Below are positions 25,966 through 35,193 of a DNA stretch of 64,000 bases, in pieces. Under the pieces are notes generated by a model. That model did not search any database, had not been told where the DNA came from, and worked only from the letters and a program-made list of their open reading frames with translations. The stretch comes from Micromonospora sp. U21 (GTDB lineage: Bacteria; Actinomycetota; Actinomycetes; Mycobacteriales; Micromonosporaceae). Every line of letters starts with the position of its first letter. Positions within the stretch are counted from its first letter, which is position 1. Position numbers and translations under genes: made by a program. The stretch lies in the NCBI RefSeq assembly GCF_018070045.1, contig NZ_JAGPYK010000014.1, positions 108,962-172,961 of the forward strand. Direction: 5' to 3'.

Positions 25966-26295
25966 GGGGTGCGCGGGCTGGGGCTCGATCCACAGCGTCG
26001 CGCTCGGCTCACCCGCTGCCCCACCGGAGGGGAGGCGTACCGACCGCAGCGTGGCACGTGTACGTGCCCAACCAGTCCGTCTACGGGTTCGTCACCGGGG
26101 CGGTCGCGGATGCCCTCGCCGCCCGCGACGGCGCCGGTCCCGGCCAGCGGCACGCGGCGTTGCGTCCCGAACGCCGTTCCGATGTGAGCCCACTGCCGCG
26201 CGCCGTCGCCCAAGCCGTACCGGGACGGCGGAGGTAGGGCCTGTACCGGGGCGAGGTCTCGACCAGGCAGAACCGGCGCCGCGCGGGAGACGCCG
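25966..26295. other. 330-bp spacer between convergent genes
   Basis: Lies between the sigma factor and the ybdK-type ligase, which are convergent. A plus-strand frame ending at 26237 contains WHVYVPNQSVYGFVTGAVADA, which looks protein-like, but it has no start with a ribosome-binding site and no recognised family. It may be a gene remnant. No clear terminator hairpin was found. Confidence 0.35.
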
Positions 26296-27435
26296 TCACT
26301 GGGCGCTGGTCTGTGCCGCCAGCAGATCCAGCACGGCGTTGAGGTCTCCGGTGCGCTCGAGCGCTCGGCGCTGTCGGCGGGCGCCCGTGCCGTCGCGGCG
26401 TAGCCTGCCCAGTTGGGCCAGCACGTAGCCGAGGTTGCCATGGCGCAGGAGCGCCGGTGCGACGGTGGCGAAGAGTTCGTCGATGAGGTCCCAGGCAGGG
26501 CGGGCTCCGCCGGCGCGCAGGTCGATGAGGGTGCCGTCGAGCCCGTCGTGCGCTGCCCGCCAGTGGGCGGCGGAGACCAGGCAGCCTCGGACGCGGGGCG
26601 CGGCGATTCCGGCGTGGATGTCCTCGATCACGGTCGCGACCAGCGCGCGGACCAGCCCGGCGACCAGCACGGTGTCGTCGACGGTGGAGCACACGTCGCC
26701 GACCCGGATCTCCACAGTGGGGTAGGAGGCGGACGGGCGGGCGTACCAGTAGACCATCGCCTCGTCGAGCATCACTCCGGCCGTGACCAGCGCGGCGACG
26801 GTCGCGTCGTAGTCGGCGGCGGAGGTGAAGTGCGGGGTGGGGCCGATGCTGGGCCAGCGTTCGAGTTGCATCGAGCGCCAGCTGGCGTGGCCGGTGTCGG
26901 CCCCGTCGTGCAGCGGTGAGTTGACGGTGATGGCCTGGACGACCGGCAGCCAGACCCGCAGGTGGTTGCACACCTGCACGGCGAGTTCCCGGTCGGGGAT
27001 GCCGACGTGGACGTGGCATCCGCAGACGGCGGGGTCGTGGGCGACGGGTCCGTAGCGGTGTGACATGGCGTGGTAGCGCGGCCGGTCCGGCACCGAGCGG
27101 TGTGGCTCCGCGACGGGGGTCGCACCGACCGCCACCAGGCGGGCTCCCGCGTTCACGGCGGCCCGCGACGCGGCCCCGCGCAGCTCCACGAGCTGGTTCC
27201 GGAGCTCGTCGAGGTCCGTGCAGACGGGCGTGACCATCTCGATCATGCTGTGCCGGAACTCCTGGCGGCTCTGTTCGCGGGCGCCGCCGTACAGAGCGGT
27301 CAGGACCTGGTCGGCCACCGGCATGTTCACGCCCGTCTCCGGATCGATGAGCAGGTATTCCTCCTCCACGCCGAGCGTCAGCACGTCCGCGCCGGGTCGG
27401 GCGGCGGTGGTGGTGGCCGTGGAACGTTGCGTCAT
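26296..27435 (-). CDS. ybdK: YbdK-type carboxylate-amine ligase (glutamate-cysteine ligase 2 family)
   Basis: ATP-dependent carboxylate-amine ligase of the GCS2 family (379 aa), with weak glutamate-cysteine ligase activity in the E. coli homologue. LTLGVEEEYLLIDPETG is the family's N-terminal signature. CGCHVHVGIPDRELAVQVCNHLRVWLPVVQAITVNSP and ASYPTVEIRVGDV hold the active-site and metal ligands. The in vivo substrate in actinobacteria, which use mycothiol instead of glutathione, is unknown. The ATG at 27435 begins a Thr/Ala-rich lead of about 18 residues before the conserved part. It appears monocistronic. Confidence 0.9.
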   Translation of the reverse strand: MTQRSTATTTAARPGADVLTLGVEEEYLLIDPETGVNMPVADQVLTALYGGAREQSRQEFRHSMIEMVTPVCTDLDELRNQLVELRGAASRAAVNAGARLVAVGATPVAEPHRSVPDRPRYHAMSHRYGPVAHDPAVCGCHVHVGIPDRELAVQVCNHLRVWLPVVQAITVNSPLHDGADTGHASWRSMQLERWPSIGPTPHFTSAADYDATVAALVTAGVMLDEAMVYWYARPSASYPTVEIRVGDVCSTVDDTVLVAGLVRALVATVIEDIHAGIAAPRVRGCLVSAAHWRAAHDGLDGTLIDLRAGGARPAWDLIDELFATVAPALLRHGNLGYVLAQLGRLRRDGTGARRQRRALERTGDLNAVLDLLAAQTSAQ

Positions 27436-27659
27436 CGTGCGTCCGCTCCTGTCAAGGCCAGAGTAAGGTCGCCGCGATTCCCGGTTCTCAGGCGGACAAA
27501 CCCGTGCAGGGTCACTGGTTGCTGGTCAGATCCCGTCACCCGGCTGGCGTGGTCACCGGCGCCGCTGTGGCGCGCCTCGTCGCTGGCGTGGCGCTCAGGC
27601 CGCTCGCGGCACCGGCATCCGCAGCGGGGTGCGTCGGGCAGGGCGTGGTTCAGCCTCTG

Positions 27660-28061
27660 TCACGCGCGGCTGGCGGCGCTGGTGCTGCGCCTGTTGGCCT
27701 TCTGGATCGCCTCGACCAGCTGGGGCTTGGTCATTCGCGACCGGCCTCGGATCTCCAGCTTCCGGGCGACGTCCATCAGGTGCTCCTTGCTGGCGTTGGC
27801 ATCGACGCCACCGGCCGTCCGTCCTGCCTTGGACCCGCGGCCACGCGCCGCCTGCCTGTCGCTGGGGCCCTTGCGAGACTTGGCCTCCCAGTGATCGCCG
27901 ACCTTCTCGAACGCGTGTTTGACGGCGGCGAAGGCGGTGCGGTGGGCGCGCTCGCCCTCGCCGTACTCCTCGACCGCCGAGTCGTGCGCCTTGACGTAGG
28001 TGTCCTGCGCCTTCTTGGGCGACCGCTTCAGCGTCGCCGGCATGTCCTTGCGCGCGGGCAT
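27660..28061 (-). CDS. ChaB family protein (second copy)
   Basis: 133-residue paralogue of the protein at 14375. The N-terminal ChaB domain (LKRSPKKAQDTYVKAHDSAVEEYGEGERAHRTAFAAVKHAFEKVGDHW) and C-terminal Rho-N/SAP-like part (NASKEHLMDVARKLEIRGRSRMTKPQLVEAIQKAN) are both present, with a basic linker and Lys/Arg-rich ends that suggest nucleic-acid binding. ATG 28061 follows GGAGGACTGTG. It is divergent from the TPP enzyme gene. Having two paralogues about 13 kb apart, both near stress genes, suggests a shared stress role. Confidence 0.87.
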   Translation of the reverse strand: MPARKDMPATLKRSPKKAQDTYVKAHDSAVEEYGEGERAHRTAFAAVKHAFEKVGDHWEAKSRKGPSDRQAARGRGSKAGRTAGGVDANASKEHLMDVARKLEIRGRSRMTKPQLVEAIQKANRRSTSAASRA

Positions 28062-28294
28062 CACAGTCCTCCTCCGGGTGCGTTGCCAACTCAGGTGCCC
28101 GACGGTGCGACCGACCAAACTCGTGACGAAATGTCACGTTCAGGCCGCCGGAGACTCCCTCTCGCTCCGGGCGCGCGCAGGGGAGAGCGGGCGGGCCACC
28201 ACCGGAACCCGAACTGGTGCTGTCCGTCCGGTTCACGACAGCAGCCGGGGGTACCGCCACATGCTGGAGAGCGGTTCGAAACGAGGAGGCGGCG

Positions 28295-30088
28295 ATGGCG
28301 AACGCGACAGTGTCGGACCTGGTGGTCGCCCGACTGGGGGACTGGGATGTGGACCGGGTCTTCGGCTACTCCGGCGACGGCATCGACGGGGTCATGGGCG
28401 CGCTGCGCCGCGCTGGCCGACCGGAGTTCGTGCAGGCCCGGCACGAGGAGACGGCGGCGTTCATGGCCTGCGGGCACGCGAAGTACACCGGAGGGCTGGG
28501 GGTGTGCCTGTCCACCCAGGGGCCAGGTGCGGTGCACCTGCTCAACGGCCTCTACGACGCGCGGCTGGACTCCCAGCCGGTGCTCGCGATCGTCGGCCAG
28601 CAGGTGACCTCGGTACTGGGCAGCGGCTACCAGCAGGAGATCGACCTGGTCCGGCTCTACGGCGACGTCTGCTCCCAGTTCGTGCAGACCGCGTACACGG
28701 CCGAGCAACTGCCGATGCTGCTCGACCGGGCGATCCGCTCCGCCCTGGCGACCCGTAGCCCGGCCTGCGTGATCCTGCCGCACGACGTGCAGACCGCGCC
28801 CGCCCCCGATCTGGGCGCGCGTCAGCACGGGATCATGGTGACCAGCCCCGGGATGCCGGTGCCCGAGCTGCGCCCCCGCGCCGACGACCTTCGTGCCGCA
28901 GCCGACCTGCTGGATGCCGGCCAACGGGTGGCGATTCTGGTGGGACAGGGCGCCCGCGCCGCCGTCGCCGAGGTGGCTGACCTGGCTGAGGCGCTCGGTG
29001 CGGGCGTGGCCGCGTCGCTACTGGGCAAGCCGGTGCTGGACGAGTCCCTGCCGTTCCACACCGGCGTGATGGGGCATCTGGGCAGCACCGCCAGCAGCGT
29101 ACTGATGGGGGAGTGCGACACCCTGATCATCGTCGGCAGCAACGACCCCTGGTCCGAGTTCTACCCCGCTCCCGGTCAGGCACGGGCGGTGCAGATCGAC
29201 ATCGACGGACGACGCATCGGCATGCGGTATCCGGTGGAGGTGCCGCTGCTCGGTGACGCCGCCACGACCATCCGTGCTCTGCTGCCGTTGCTCACGCCCG
29301 GACCTGACCGGAGCTGGCGGCAGCGCATCGAGGGCGAGGTGACGCGCTGGCGGGACATCGCCCAGCAGCGGGCCACCGCCGACGCAGACCCGCTCAACCC
29401 GCAGTACGTGCTGCACGCCCTCACCGACCGGCTGCCCACCGACGCGCAGGTGTCGGTGGACGTCGGGTCGGTGACCTACTGGTACGCACGGCACCTGCGG
29501 TTGCCCGTCGGCGTCGACGCGCACCTGTCCAGCACCCTGGCCTCGATGGGCTCGGCGCTGCCGTACGGGCTGGCCGCGAAACTCGCCACCCCGGACCGCC
29601 CGATGGTGGCGCTAGCCGGTGACGGGGCGATGCAGATGAACGGACTGGCCGAGCTGCTGACCGTCGCGCACCGGTGGCGGGACTGGGCCGACCCGCGGTT
29701 CGTGGTGCTGGTGCTGCACAACCGGGATCTGGCCGAGGTCAGCTGGGAGCAGCGGGAGATGGAGGGCGATCCCCGCTTCGTCGAGTCCCAGCGCCTGCCC
29801 GACGCCCCGTACGCCCGGTGGGCCGAGCTGCTGGGCCTGCACGGAGTTCGGGTCACCACGCCCACCGAGGTCGACGCGGCCTGGGACCGCGCCCTGTCGG
29901 CGGACCGGCCGACGCTCATCGAGGCGATGGTGGATCCGGCGATCCCGCTGCTCCCGCCGGCACAGCCGTACGAGAAGGTCGAGGCGATGTACCAGGCGCT
30001 CGGCCGCGAGGACACCGACCTGGGCCGGCGGGCGCTGGCACACCTGCGCCGGGAGCGTGCCACGGAGGGCTTCGACGACCCGCGGTGA
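28295..30088 (+). CDS. Thiamine-pyrophosphate enzyme (pyruvate oxidase-like)
   Basis: TPP-dependent enzyme of the acetolactate synthase/pyruvate oxidase superfamily, 597 aa. The N-terminal Pyr domain has the catalytic Glu in VQARHEETAAFMACGHAKYTGGLGVCLSTQGPGAVHLLNGLYDA. The central domain (DLLDAGQRVAILVGQGAR) may bind FAD or ADP, and the C-terminal PP domain carries LAGDGAMQMNGLAELLTVAHRW, the GDG...N motif. It most resembles proteins annotated as PoxB-like, which decarboxylate pyruvate to acetate or acetyl phosphate. ATG 28295 follows ACGAGGAGGC. It is 135 nt upstream of the HPP-molybdopterin operon, perhaps co-regulated. Confidence 0.88.
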   Translation: MANATVSDLVVARLGDWDVDRVFGYSGDGIDGVMGALRRAGRPEFVQARHEETAAFMACGHAKYTGGLGVCLSTQGPGAVHLLNGLYDARLDSQPVLAIVGQQVTSVLGSGYQQEIDLVRLYGDVCSQFVQTAYTAEQLPMLLDRAIRSALATRSPACVILPHDVQTAPAPDLGARQHGIMVTSPGMPVPELRPRADDLRAAADLLDAGQRVAILVGQGARAAVAEVADLAEALGAGVAASLLGKPVLDESLPFHTGVMGHLGSTASSVLMGECDTLIIVGSNDPWSEFYPAPGQARAVQIDIDGRRIGMRYPVEVPLLGDAATTIRALLPLLTPGPDRSWRQRIEGEVTRWRDIAQQRATADADPLNPQYVLHALTDRLPTDAQVSVDVGSVTYWYARHLRLPVGVDAHLSSTLASMGSALPYGLAAKLATPDRPMVALAGDGAMQMNGLAELLTVAHRWRDWADPRFVVLVLHNRDLAEVSWEQREMEGDPRFVESQRLPDAPYARWAELLGLHGVRVTTPTEVDAAWDRALSADRPTLIEAMVDPAIPLLPPAQPYEKVEAMYQALGREDTDLGRRALAHLRRERATEGFDDPR

Positions 30089-30223
30089 CGGCCGCGTCCG
30101 GGGACCGGACGGGCCGCTCGAGCCGACCGGTGGGCGGTCCCGCGGCGAAGTGCGACGACTGTTGGGTGTTTGTGCTGACCAGGACGGGAGAAGTGTGACG
30201 ATCAGAGGCGGAGGGGGAGTCTG

Positions 30224-30757
30224 ATGAGGCAGGCGCGGCGGTCGGTGCACGCCTTCGCGGGCACTGCGCTGGCGGTCGTCGTTGCCGGCGTGGTCGCGGT
30301 CCTCACCCATCAGCCGTGGTTGTTTCCCAGTCTCGGGCCGGCGGTGATGCTGCACGTGGAGAAGCCGGGCGCGCCCCAGTCGTCGCCACGCAACACCCTC
30401 ATCGGGCATGGGGTGGCCCTGCTGGCCGGGTACGCGCTCCTTGTCGCCTGCGGACTGTCCGACGACCCCTCGGCGCTCCAGGAGGGGGTCGACGGGCTGC
30501 GGATCGTCGCGGCGGCCGGGTCGCTGGCGGTGACCGCGTCGGTGCTGGTGCTGCTGAAGGCGTCGCATCCCCCGGCGGGCGCGACGACGCTGATCGTGAG
30601 TCTGGGCCTGCTCCGCACCCCGACGCAGTTGCTCATCGCTGCCGGCGCCGTGGTGCTGGTCACCGTGGTGGACTGGCTGTACGGGCGGGTGTCGGGTCGG
30701 CCCATGCCGGTGTGGGCGGCGTTCGAGGAGTCGACGAGGGGAGCGCGGAATGGTTGA
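30224..30757 (+). CDS. HPP family integral membrane protein
   Basis: 177-residue membrane protein of the HPP family, with the signatures LFPSLGPAVMLHVEKPGAPQSSPRN and ASHPPAGATTLIVSLGLL and four hydrophobic segments. Characterised HPP proteins act in nitrite transport (cyanobacteria, chloroplasts). Here the gene overlaps the start of a nitrate-reductase-like molybdopterin gene by 8 bp, which makes anion transport linked to that enzyme an attractive inference. The start ATG 30224 follows a GGAGGGGGAG site. Confidence 0.88.
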   Translation: MRQARRSVHAFAGTALAVVVAGVVAVLTHQPWLFPSLGPAVMLHVEKPGAPQSSPRNTLIGHGVALLAGYALLVACGLSDDPSALQEGVDGLRIVAAAGSLAVTASVLVLLKASHPPAGATTLIVSLGLLRTPTQLLIAAGAVVLVTVVDWLYGRVSGRPMPVWAAFEESTRGARNG

Positions 30758-33185
30758 CCGGATCGCTGATCCGTGGGGTGAGCGGACCCCGTACGGGCCG
30801 GGGCAGGAATGGCCGGTCCGGGTGGACCGGTTCCTCGACGGTGACCGCACCGAGGCGGACGTCGATCGGTGGGCCCAGTCGGCGTCGGTGCTGCACTCCA
30901 ACGGAGACGCGATGGACATCGCGGTCGCCGGCGGCAGGATCGTCGGGGTGCGTGGCCGCGCGGCCGACCGGGTCAATCGGGGACGGCTCGACCCGAAGGA
31001 TCTCTACGGCTGGCAGGCCAACCACAGCGCGGACCGGCTGACCCGTCCGCTGGTCCGCGACGGCGACCGCCTGGTGGAGACGGACTGGGACACGGCGATG
31101 GGCCGTATCGTCGCCCGCTCGAAGGAACTACTGGACGGACCGGGCGGGTGGGGTCACTTCGGCTTCTACACCACGGGGCAGCTGTTCCTGGAGGAGTACT
31201 ACGCGCTCGGTGTGATCGGAAAGGCCGGCCTGGGCACCCCACACATGGACGGCAACACCCGGTTGTGCACCGCCACGGCCGCGGCGGCGCTGAAGGCCAG
31301 CTTCGGCACCGACGGGCAGCCCGCCTCGTACACCGACATCGACCACTGCGACGCCATCGCGCTGTGGGGCCACAACGCCGCCGAGACCCAGACGGTGCTC
31401 TGGATGCGGATGCTGGACCGGCGGCGCGGGCCGAACCCGCCGGCGATGCTCGCGGTCGACCCACGCGCCACCCCGGTCGCTCGGGAGGCCGACCTGCACC
31501 TCGCCGTCCGTAACGGCACGAACATGGCCCTGATGAACGGACTGCTCCGCGAGATCATCCAGCGCGGCTGGTACGACCCCGACTACGTCGACGCGCACAC
31601 ACTCGGATTCGAGGAGCTGTGCCGGACGGTCGACGGTTATCCACCCGACCGGGTGGCCGACATCTGCGACGTCCCGGCCGCCGACGTGGAGCGCGCCGCC
31701 GAGCTGCTCGGCACCTCCCGCCGGCTGCTGTCGACGGTTCTCCAGGGCTTCTACCAGTCCAACCAGGCCACCGCCGCCTCCTGCGCCGTCAACAACCTGC
31801 ACCTGGTCCGCGGCATGATCGGTCGTCCGGGCGCGGGGATCTACCAGATGAACGGTCAGCCCACGGCACAGAACACCCGGGAAACCGGCGCGGACGGCGA
31901 CCTGCCCGGCCTCCGGAACTGGGACAACGAGCAGCACATCGCGGAGCTGGCGCGGCTGTGGAACGTCGAGGTCGACACCATCCCGCACTGGGCGCCGCCA
32001 ACGCACGCCATGCAGATCTTCCGGTACGCCGAGCAGGGCTCGATCAAGCTGCTCTGGATCTCCGCCACCAACCCGGCGGTATCCCTGCCCGACCTGTCGC
32101 GCATCCGGCGGATCCTCCGGCAGCCGGAGCTGTTCGTGGTGGTGCAGGACCTCTTCCTGACCGAGACCGCCGAACTGGCCGACGTGGTGCTGCCCGGCGC
32201 GACGTGGGGCGAGAAGACCGGCACCTTCACCAACGTCGACCGCACCGTGCACATCTCGGAGAAGGCCGTCGACCCGCCCGGCGAGGCCCGCGCCGACCTG
32301 GACATCTTCCTCGACTACGCCCGGCGGATGGACTTCCGCGACCGTGACGGCGCGCCGCTGATCCGGTGGACCGGGCCGGAGGAGGTGTTCGAGGCGTGGA
32401 AGGAGTGTTCCCGGGGGCGGCCGTGCGACTACACCGGCATCACCTACGAGCGGCTGCGCGGCGGCTCCGGCATCCAGTGGCCCTGCAACGAAGACCACCC
32501 CGACGGCACCGAAAGGCTCTACACCGACGGCCGGTTCAACACCGACCCCGACTACTGCGAGACGTACGGCCAGGATCTCGCCACGGGCGCGGAGTTCACC
32601 GAGCCCGAGTACCGCGCCAAGGAGCTGAAGGGACGGGCGTTCCTGCACGTCGTCGACTACCAGCCCTCACCCGAGGTGCCCGACGAGGAACACCCGATGC
32701 TGCTCACCACCGGGCGTACCGTCTACCAGTTCCACACCCGCACCAAGACCGGCCGCGCCCCGCAGCTCAACCAGGCCGCCCCGGAGGTGTGGGTGGAGTT
32801 CAACCCGGCCGACGCCGACCGGCTCGGCATCGCCGAGGGCGACCTGGTCGGCGTCTCCTCCGCGCGCGGCGCGATACAGGCGCGCGCCCGGCTCTGCGGC
32901 ATCCGCCCCGGCGTGGTGTTCCTGCCGTTCCACTACGGCCACTTCGACCAGGACCCGACCGAGCGCACGCCGCGCGCCGCCAACGAGCTGACCATCACCG
33001 CCTGGGACGCGATCTCCAAGCAGCCCATCTTCAAGGTGGCCGCCGTCGCGGTGACGAAACTCGCCGACGGGCGGGGCGTACCCTCGCCGGCGCCGACGGT
33101 CGGCGGCAGCGAACCGCCCCCGGACGCCGACGTGCCGGCGACCGTCGGCGGACCGGCCGCCCAGGCCACCAGCGGGAAGGAGTGA
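30750..33185 (+). CDS. Molybdopterin oxidoreductase lacking the N-terminal [4Fe-4S] cysteines
   Basis: Large subunit of the DMSO reductase superfamily, close to assimilatory nitrate reductase/formate dehydrogenase (811 aa). The bis-MGD domain is complete: GHFGFYTTGQLFLEEYYALG, MDGNTRLCTATAAAALKASFG with Cys173 as probable Mo ligand, and the C-terminal molydop_binding domain (LLTTGRTVYQFHTRTKTGR). The N-terminal cluster motif CxxCxxxC is replaced by Ser46, His49 and Asp53 (SVLHSNGD), and the fourth position (GRLDPKD) is Asp81. A normal [4Fe-4S] cluster is therefore not expected. It has no signal peptide, so it is cytoplasmic. Between HPP and a 152-aa helical protein, in a tight operon. Substrate unknown. 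Confidence 0.88.
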   Translation: MVDRIADPWGERTPYGPGQEWPVRVDRFLDGDRTEADVDRWAQSASVLHSNGDAMDIAVAGGRIVGVRGRAADRVNRGRLDPKDLYGWQANHSADRLTRPLVRDGDRLVETDWDTAMGRIVARSKELLDGPGGWGHFGFYTTGQLFLEEYYALGVIGKAGLGTPHMDGNTRLCTATAAAALKASFGTDGQPASYTDIDHCDAIALWGHNAAETQTVLWMRMLDRRRGPNPPAMLAVDPRATPVAREADLHLAVRNGTNMALMNGLLREIIQRGWYDPDYVDAHTLGFEELCRTVDGYPPDRVADICDVPAADVERAAELLGTSRRLLSTVLQGFYQSNQATAASCAVNNLHLVRGMIGRPGAGIYQMNGQPTAQNTRETGADGDLPGLRNWDNEQHIAELARLWNVEVDTIPHWAPPTHAMQIFRYAEQGSIKLLWISATNPAVSLPDLSRIRRILRQPELFVVVQDLFLTETAELADVVLPGATWGEKTGTFTNVDRTVHISEKAVDPPGEARADLDIFLDYARRMDFRDRDGAPLIRWTGPEEVFEAWKECSRGRPCDYTGITYERLRGGSGIQWPCNEDHPDGTERLYTDGRFNTDPDYCETYGQDLATGAEFTEPEYRAKELKGRAFLHVVDYQPSPEVPDEEHPMLLTTGRTVYQFHTRTKTGRAPQLNQAAPEVWVEFNPADADRLGIAEGDLVGVSSARGAIQARARLCGIRPGVVFLPFHYGHFDQDPTERTPRAANELTITAWDAISKQPIFKVAAVAVTKLADGRGVPSPAPTVGGSEPPPDADVPATVGGPAAQATSGKE

Positions 33186-33188
33186 ACC

Positions 33189-33647
33189 GTGCACCTCGCC
33201 CACTACCTCGGCCTGCTGCACCGCGCACAGGTCAACCTCGCGGACGCGTTCCGGCAGGTCGCCGAGGCCCACGCCGACGAGCCCGACATCCAGCACCTCT
33301 GCCAGCAGCAGGCCCAGCGCTGCGACGCACACGCCGAACGCCTGCAGCCGTTCGCCGCCCGCTACGCCGAGGAGGCACCCGACGAACCGGACCGGCTGCA
33401 CTCGCAGCTGTTCACCGGCACCCGCACCGGCGGCCTCGGTCTCCTGCGCGACCTGCAGGACCTGTACCTGATGGCGGCCGAGTGCGACATCGCCTGGACC
33501 GTCGTCGGACAGGCCGCCTACGGGGTCCGGGACGAGGACCTGCTCGCGACGGTGCAGGGCTGCGAGGGGGAGACGGCGATCCAGCTCAAGTGGCTGCGTA
33601 CCAGGATGAAGCAGGCCGCTCCGCAGGCCCTCGTCGTCGCCGACTGA
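33189..33647 (+). CDS. Helical hypothetical protein of the molybdopterin operon
   Basis: 152-residue, mostly helical, cytoplasmic protein beginning MHLAHYLGLLHRAQVNLADAFRQVAEAHADEPDI. It starts at GTG 33189, only 3 nt after the molybdopterin enzyme stop, with GGGAAGGAG upstream inside that gene. Regularly placed His, Glu and Cys residues (HLCQQQAQRCDAHAERL, AAECDIAW) suggest a ferritin-like or DinB-like bundle that could bind metal. I do not recognise a named family. Position suggests a chaperone, electron-transfer or accessory protein for the enzyme. Confidence 0.75.
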   Translation: MHLAHYLGLLHRAQVNLADAFRQVAEAHADEPDIQHLCQQQAQRCDAHAERLQPFAARYAEEAPDEPDRLHSQLFTGTRTGGLGLLRDLQDLYLMAAECDIAWTVVGQAAYGVRDEDLLATVQGCEGETAIQLKWLRTRMKQAAPQALVVAD

Positions 33648-33752
33648 CGGCGCCGGCCACGCCAGCCCGCACAGGCTCCTCGGCCGTCTCGGGCATGGCC
33701 AGGACGCAGGTGGGTAGCGCAGGTGGACCGGAAGCCGATCAAGGAGATGACC

Positions 33753-34157
33753 ATGACGATCACCATGGCGATGCTGGAGACCTATCCGAAGTCGATCAAC
33801 CTCGACCGGGCGAAGCTGGCCGCGACCATCGACACGATCAACGGCTGCGCGCAGGCGTGCACGGCCTGCGCGGACGCCTGCCTGAGCGAGGACAGCGTCG
33901 CCGAGTTGACCAAGTGTGTGCGTACCGACCTGGACTGCGCCGACATCTGCACCACCACCGCCCGGGTGCTGTCCCGGCACACCGGCTATGACGCCAACAT
34001 CACTCGCACCCTGCTGGAGGCCTGCGCCACCGCCTGCAGGTCCTGTGGTGACGAGTGCGCCAGGCACGCGCAGATGCACGAACACTGCCGGATCTGCGCC
34101 GATGTGTGCCGGGCCTGCGAGCAGGCCTGCCGCGATCTGCTGGCGACCATCAGCTGA
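33753..34157 (+). CDS. Cys-rich four-helix-bundle copper-binding protein (DUF326/Csp-like)
   Basis: 134-residue protein with 17 Cys arranged as CxxxC and CxxCxxxC pairs along helices (CAQACTACADAC, CVRTDLDCADIC, CATACRSCGDEC, CRICADVCRACEQAC). This is the pattern of the DUF326/Csp copper-storage family, where Cu(I) fills the core of a four-helix bundle. No signal peptide, so it resembles cytosolic Csp3. I chose ATG 33753 because AAGGAG lies 6 nt upstream; ATG 33747 directly abuts that site. The stop overlaps the convergent LLM gene by 8 bp. Confidence 0.88.
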   Translation: MTITMAMLETYPKSINLDRAKLAATIDTINGCAQACTACADACLSEDSVAELTKCVRTDLDCADICTTTARVLSRHTGYDANITRTLLEACATACRSCGDECARHAQMHEHCRICADVCRACEQACRDLLATIS

Positions 34158-35109
34158 GCGCGCGGAGGCGGTCGGCGAGAGTGTCACGGAAGAAGTCGAG
34201 GAAACCGTCGGGGTCCGGACCGGCGTTCTGCAGCACGAGGTGGTCGAAGCCCGCGTCCACGTACTTCCGCACCGCCTGGACGTGGGTCTCGGGGTCGGGG
34301 CCGACCGCGAACTGCTGCCGGATGTCGTCCTCGGTGACCGTGCGGGACGCGGCATCGAAGTTGACCGGATTGGGCAGCTCACTCATCACCTTCCAGCCGG
34401 TGACCGCCCACCGGCTGGTCTGCCAGGCCGCCTGCACGGCCTGCTGCTCGTCGGTGGCCCACGCCACGGGCACCTCGGCGTAGCGCGGCCCTGTCCCGCC
34501 GCCGCGCTGGTAGGCCTGCACGAGGTCGGGTTCGGGCTCGGTGGCGAACAGCCCGTCGCCGAGCTCGGCGGCGATCGCCACCGACGCGGGGCCGCTGGCC
34601 GCGACGGCGATGACCGGCGCCTGCTCCGGCAGGTCGAACACCCGCGCGTCCTCCAGCTGGAGGTGCTTGCCCTCGTAGGACTGGTAGCCACCGGACCACA
34701 GCAGCCGGATGATCTCCAAGGCCTCGCGCAGCCGCTCGTGCCGCCCGTGCGCGCCGGGGAACCCCTGGCCGACGACGTGCTCGTTGAGCCGCTCGCCGGC
34801 GCCCACGCCGAGGGTGAACCGGCCGTCGGAGACGATCGCCAGAGTGGCGGCCGCCTGCGCGATGATCGCCGGGTGGTAGCGCACCGTCGGGCAGGTCACC
34901 CCCGTGGCCAGGCCGATCCGCTCGGTCTGCGCGGCGATCGCCCCGAACACCGTCCACGTGAACGACGAGTGACCCTGGACATCCAGCCACGGGTGGTAGT
35001 GGTCGCTCATCTCCACGAAGTCGAAGCCCACCTGCTCGGCGCGGACCGCCTGTCGGATGATCTCCTTCGGGCCGAATCCTTCGGTGGACAGCTTGTACCC
35101 GATCCGCAT
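34150..35109 (-). CDS. LLM-class F420-dependent oxidoreductase (FGD-like)
   Basis: Luciferase-like TIM-barrel flavin/F420 oxidoreductase, 319 aa. The N-terminus (GYKLSTEGFGPKEIIRQAVRAEQVGFDFVEMSDHYHPWLDVQGHSSFTWTVFGAIAAQTERIGLATGVTCP) and TLGVGAGERLNEHVVGQGFPG place it in the F420-dependent glucose-6-phosphate dehydrogenase-like subfamily, which pairs sugar or alcohol oxidation with F420 reduction. Binding of F420 and not FMN is inferred from the subfamily. It is transcribed convergently with the Cys-rich protein and lies 84 nt downstream of the SDR gene, same strand. Confidence 0.88.
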   Translation of the reverse strand: MRIGYKLSTEGFGPKEIIRQAVRAEQVGFDFVEMSDHYHPWLDVQGHSSFTWTVFGAIAAQTERIGLATGVTCPTVRYHPAIIAQAAATLAIVSDGRFTLGVGAGERLNEHVVGQGFPGAHGRHERLREALEIIRLLWSGGYQSYEGKHLQLEDARVFDLPEQAPVIAVAASGPASVAIAAELGDGLFATEPEPDLVQAYQRGGGTGPRYAEVPVAWATDEQQAVQAAWQTSRWAVTGWKVMSELPNPVNFDAASRTVTEDDIRQQFAVGPDPETHVQAVRKYVDAGFDHLVLQNAGPDPDGFLDFFRDTLADRLRALS

Positions 35110-35193
35110 GCCGTTCTCCTCGACCGGTCCGTGCCGCTCCTGCCCGTCACCCTCTCACCGATCGGGCTCCCAGAAGCGGGGTTCCGCTGGTCG

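Noticed and set aside
31128..34382. Long minus-strand frames opposite the molybdopterin operon
   Set aside because: They are antisense shadows of genes with clear motifs, and lack ribosome-binding sites and recognisable domains.
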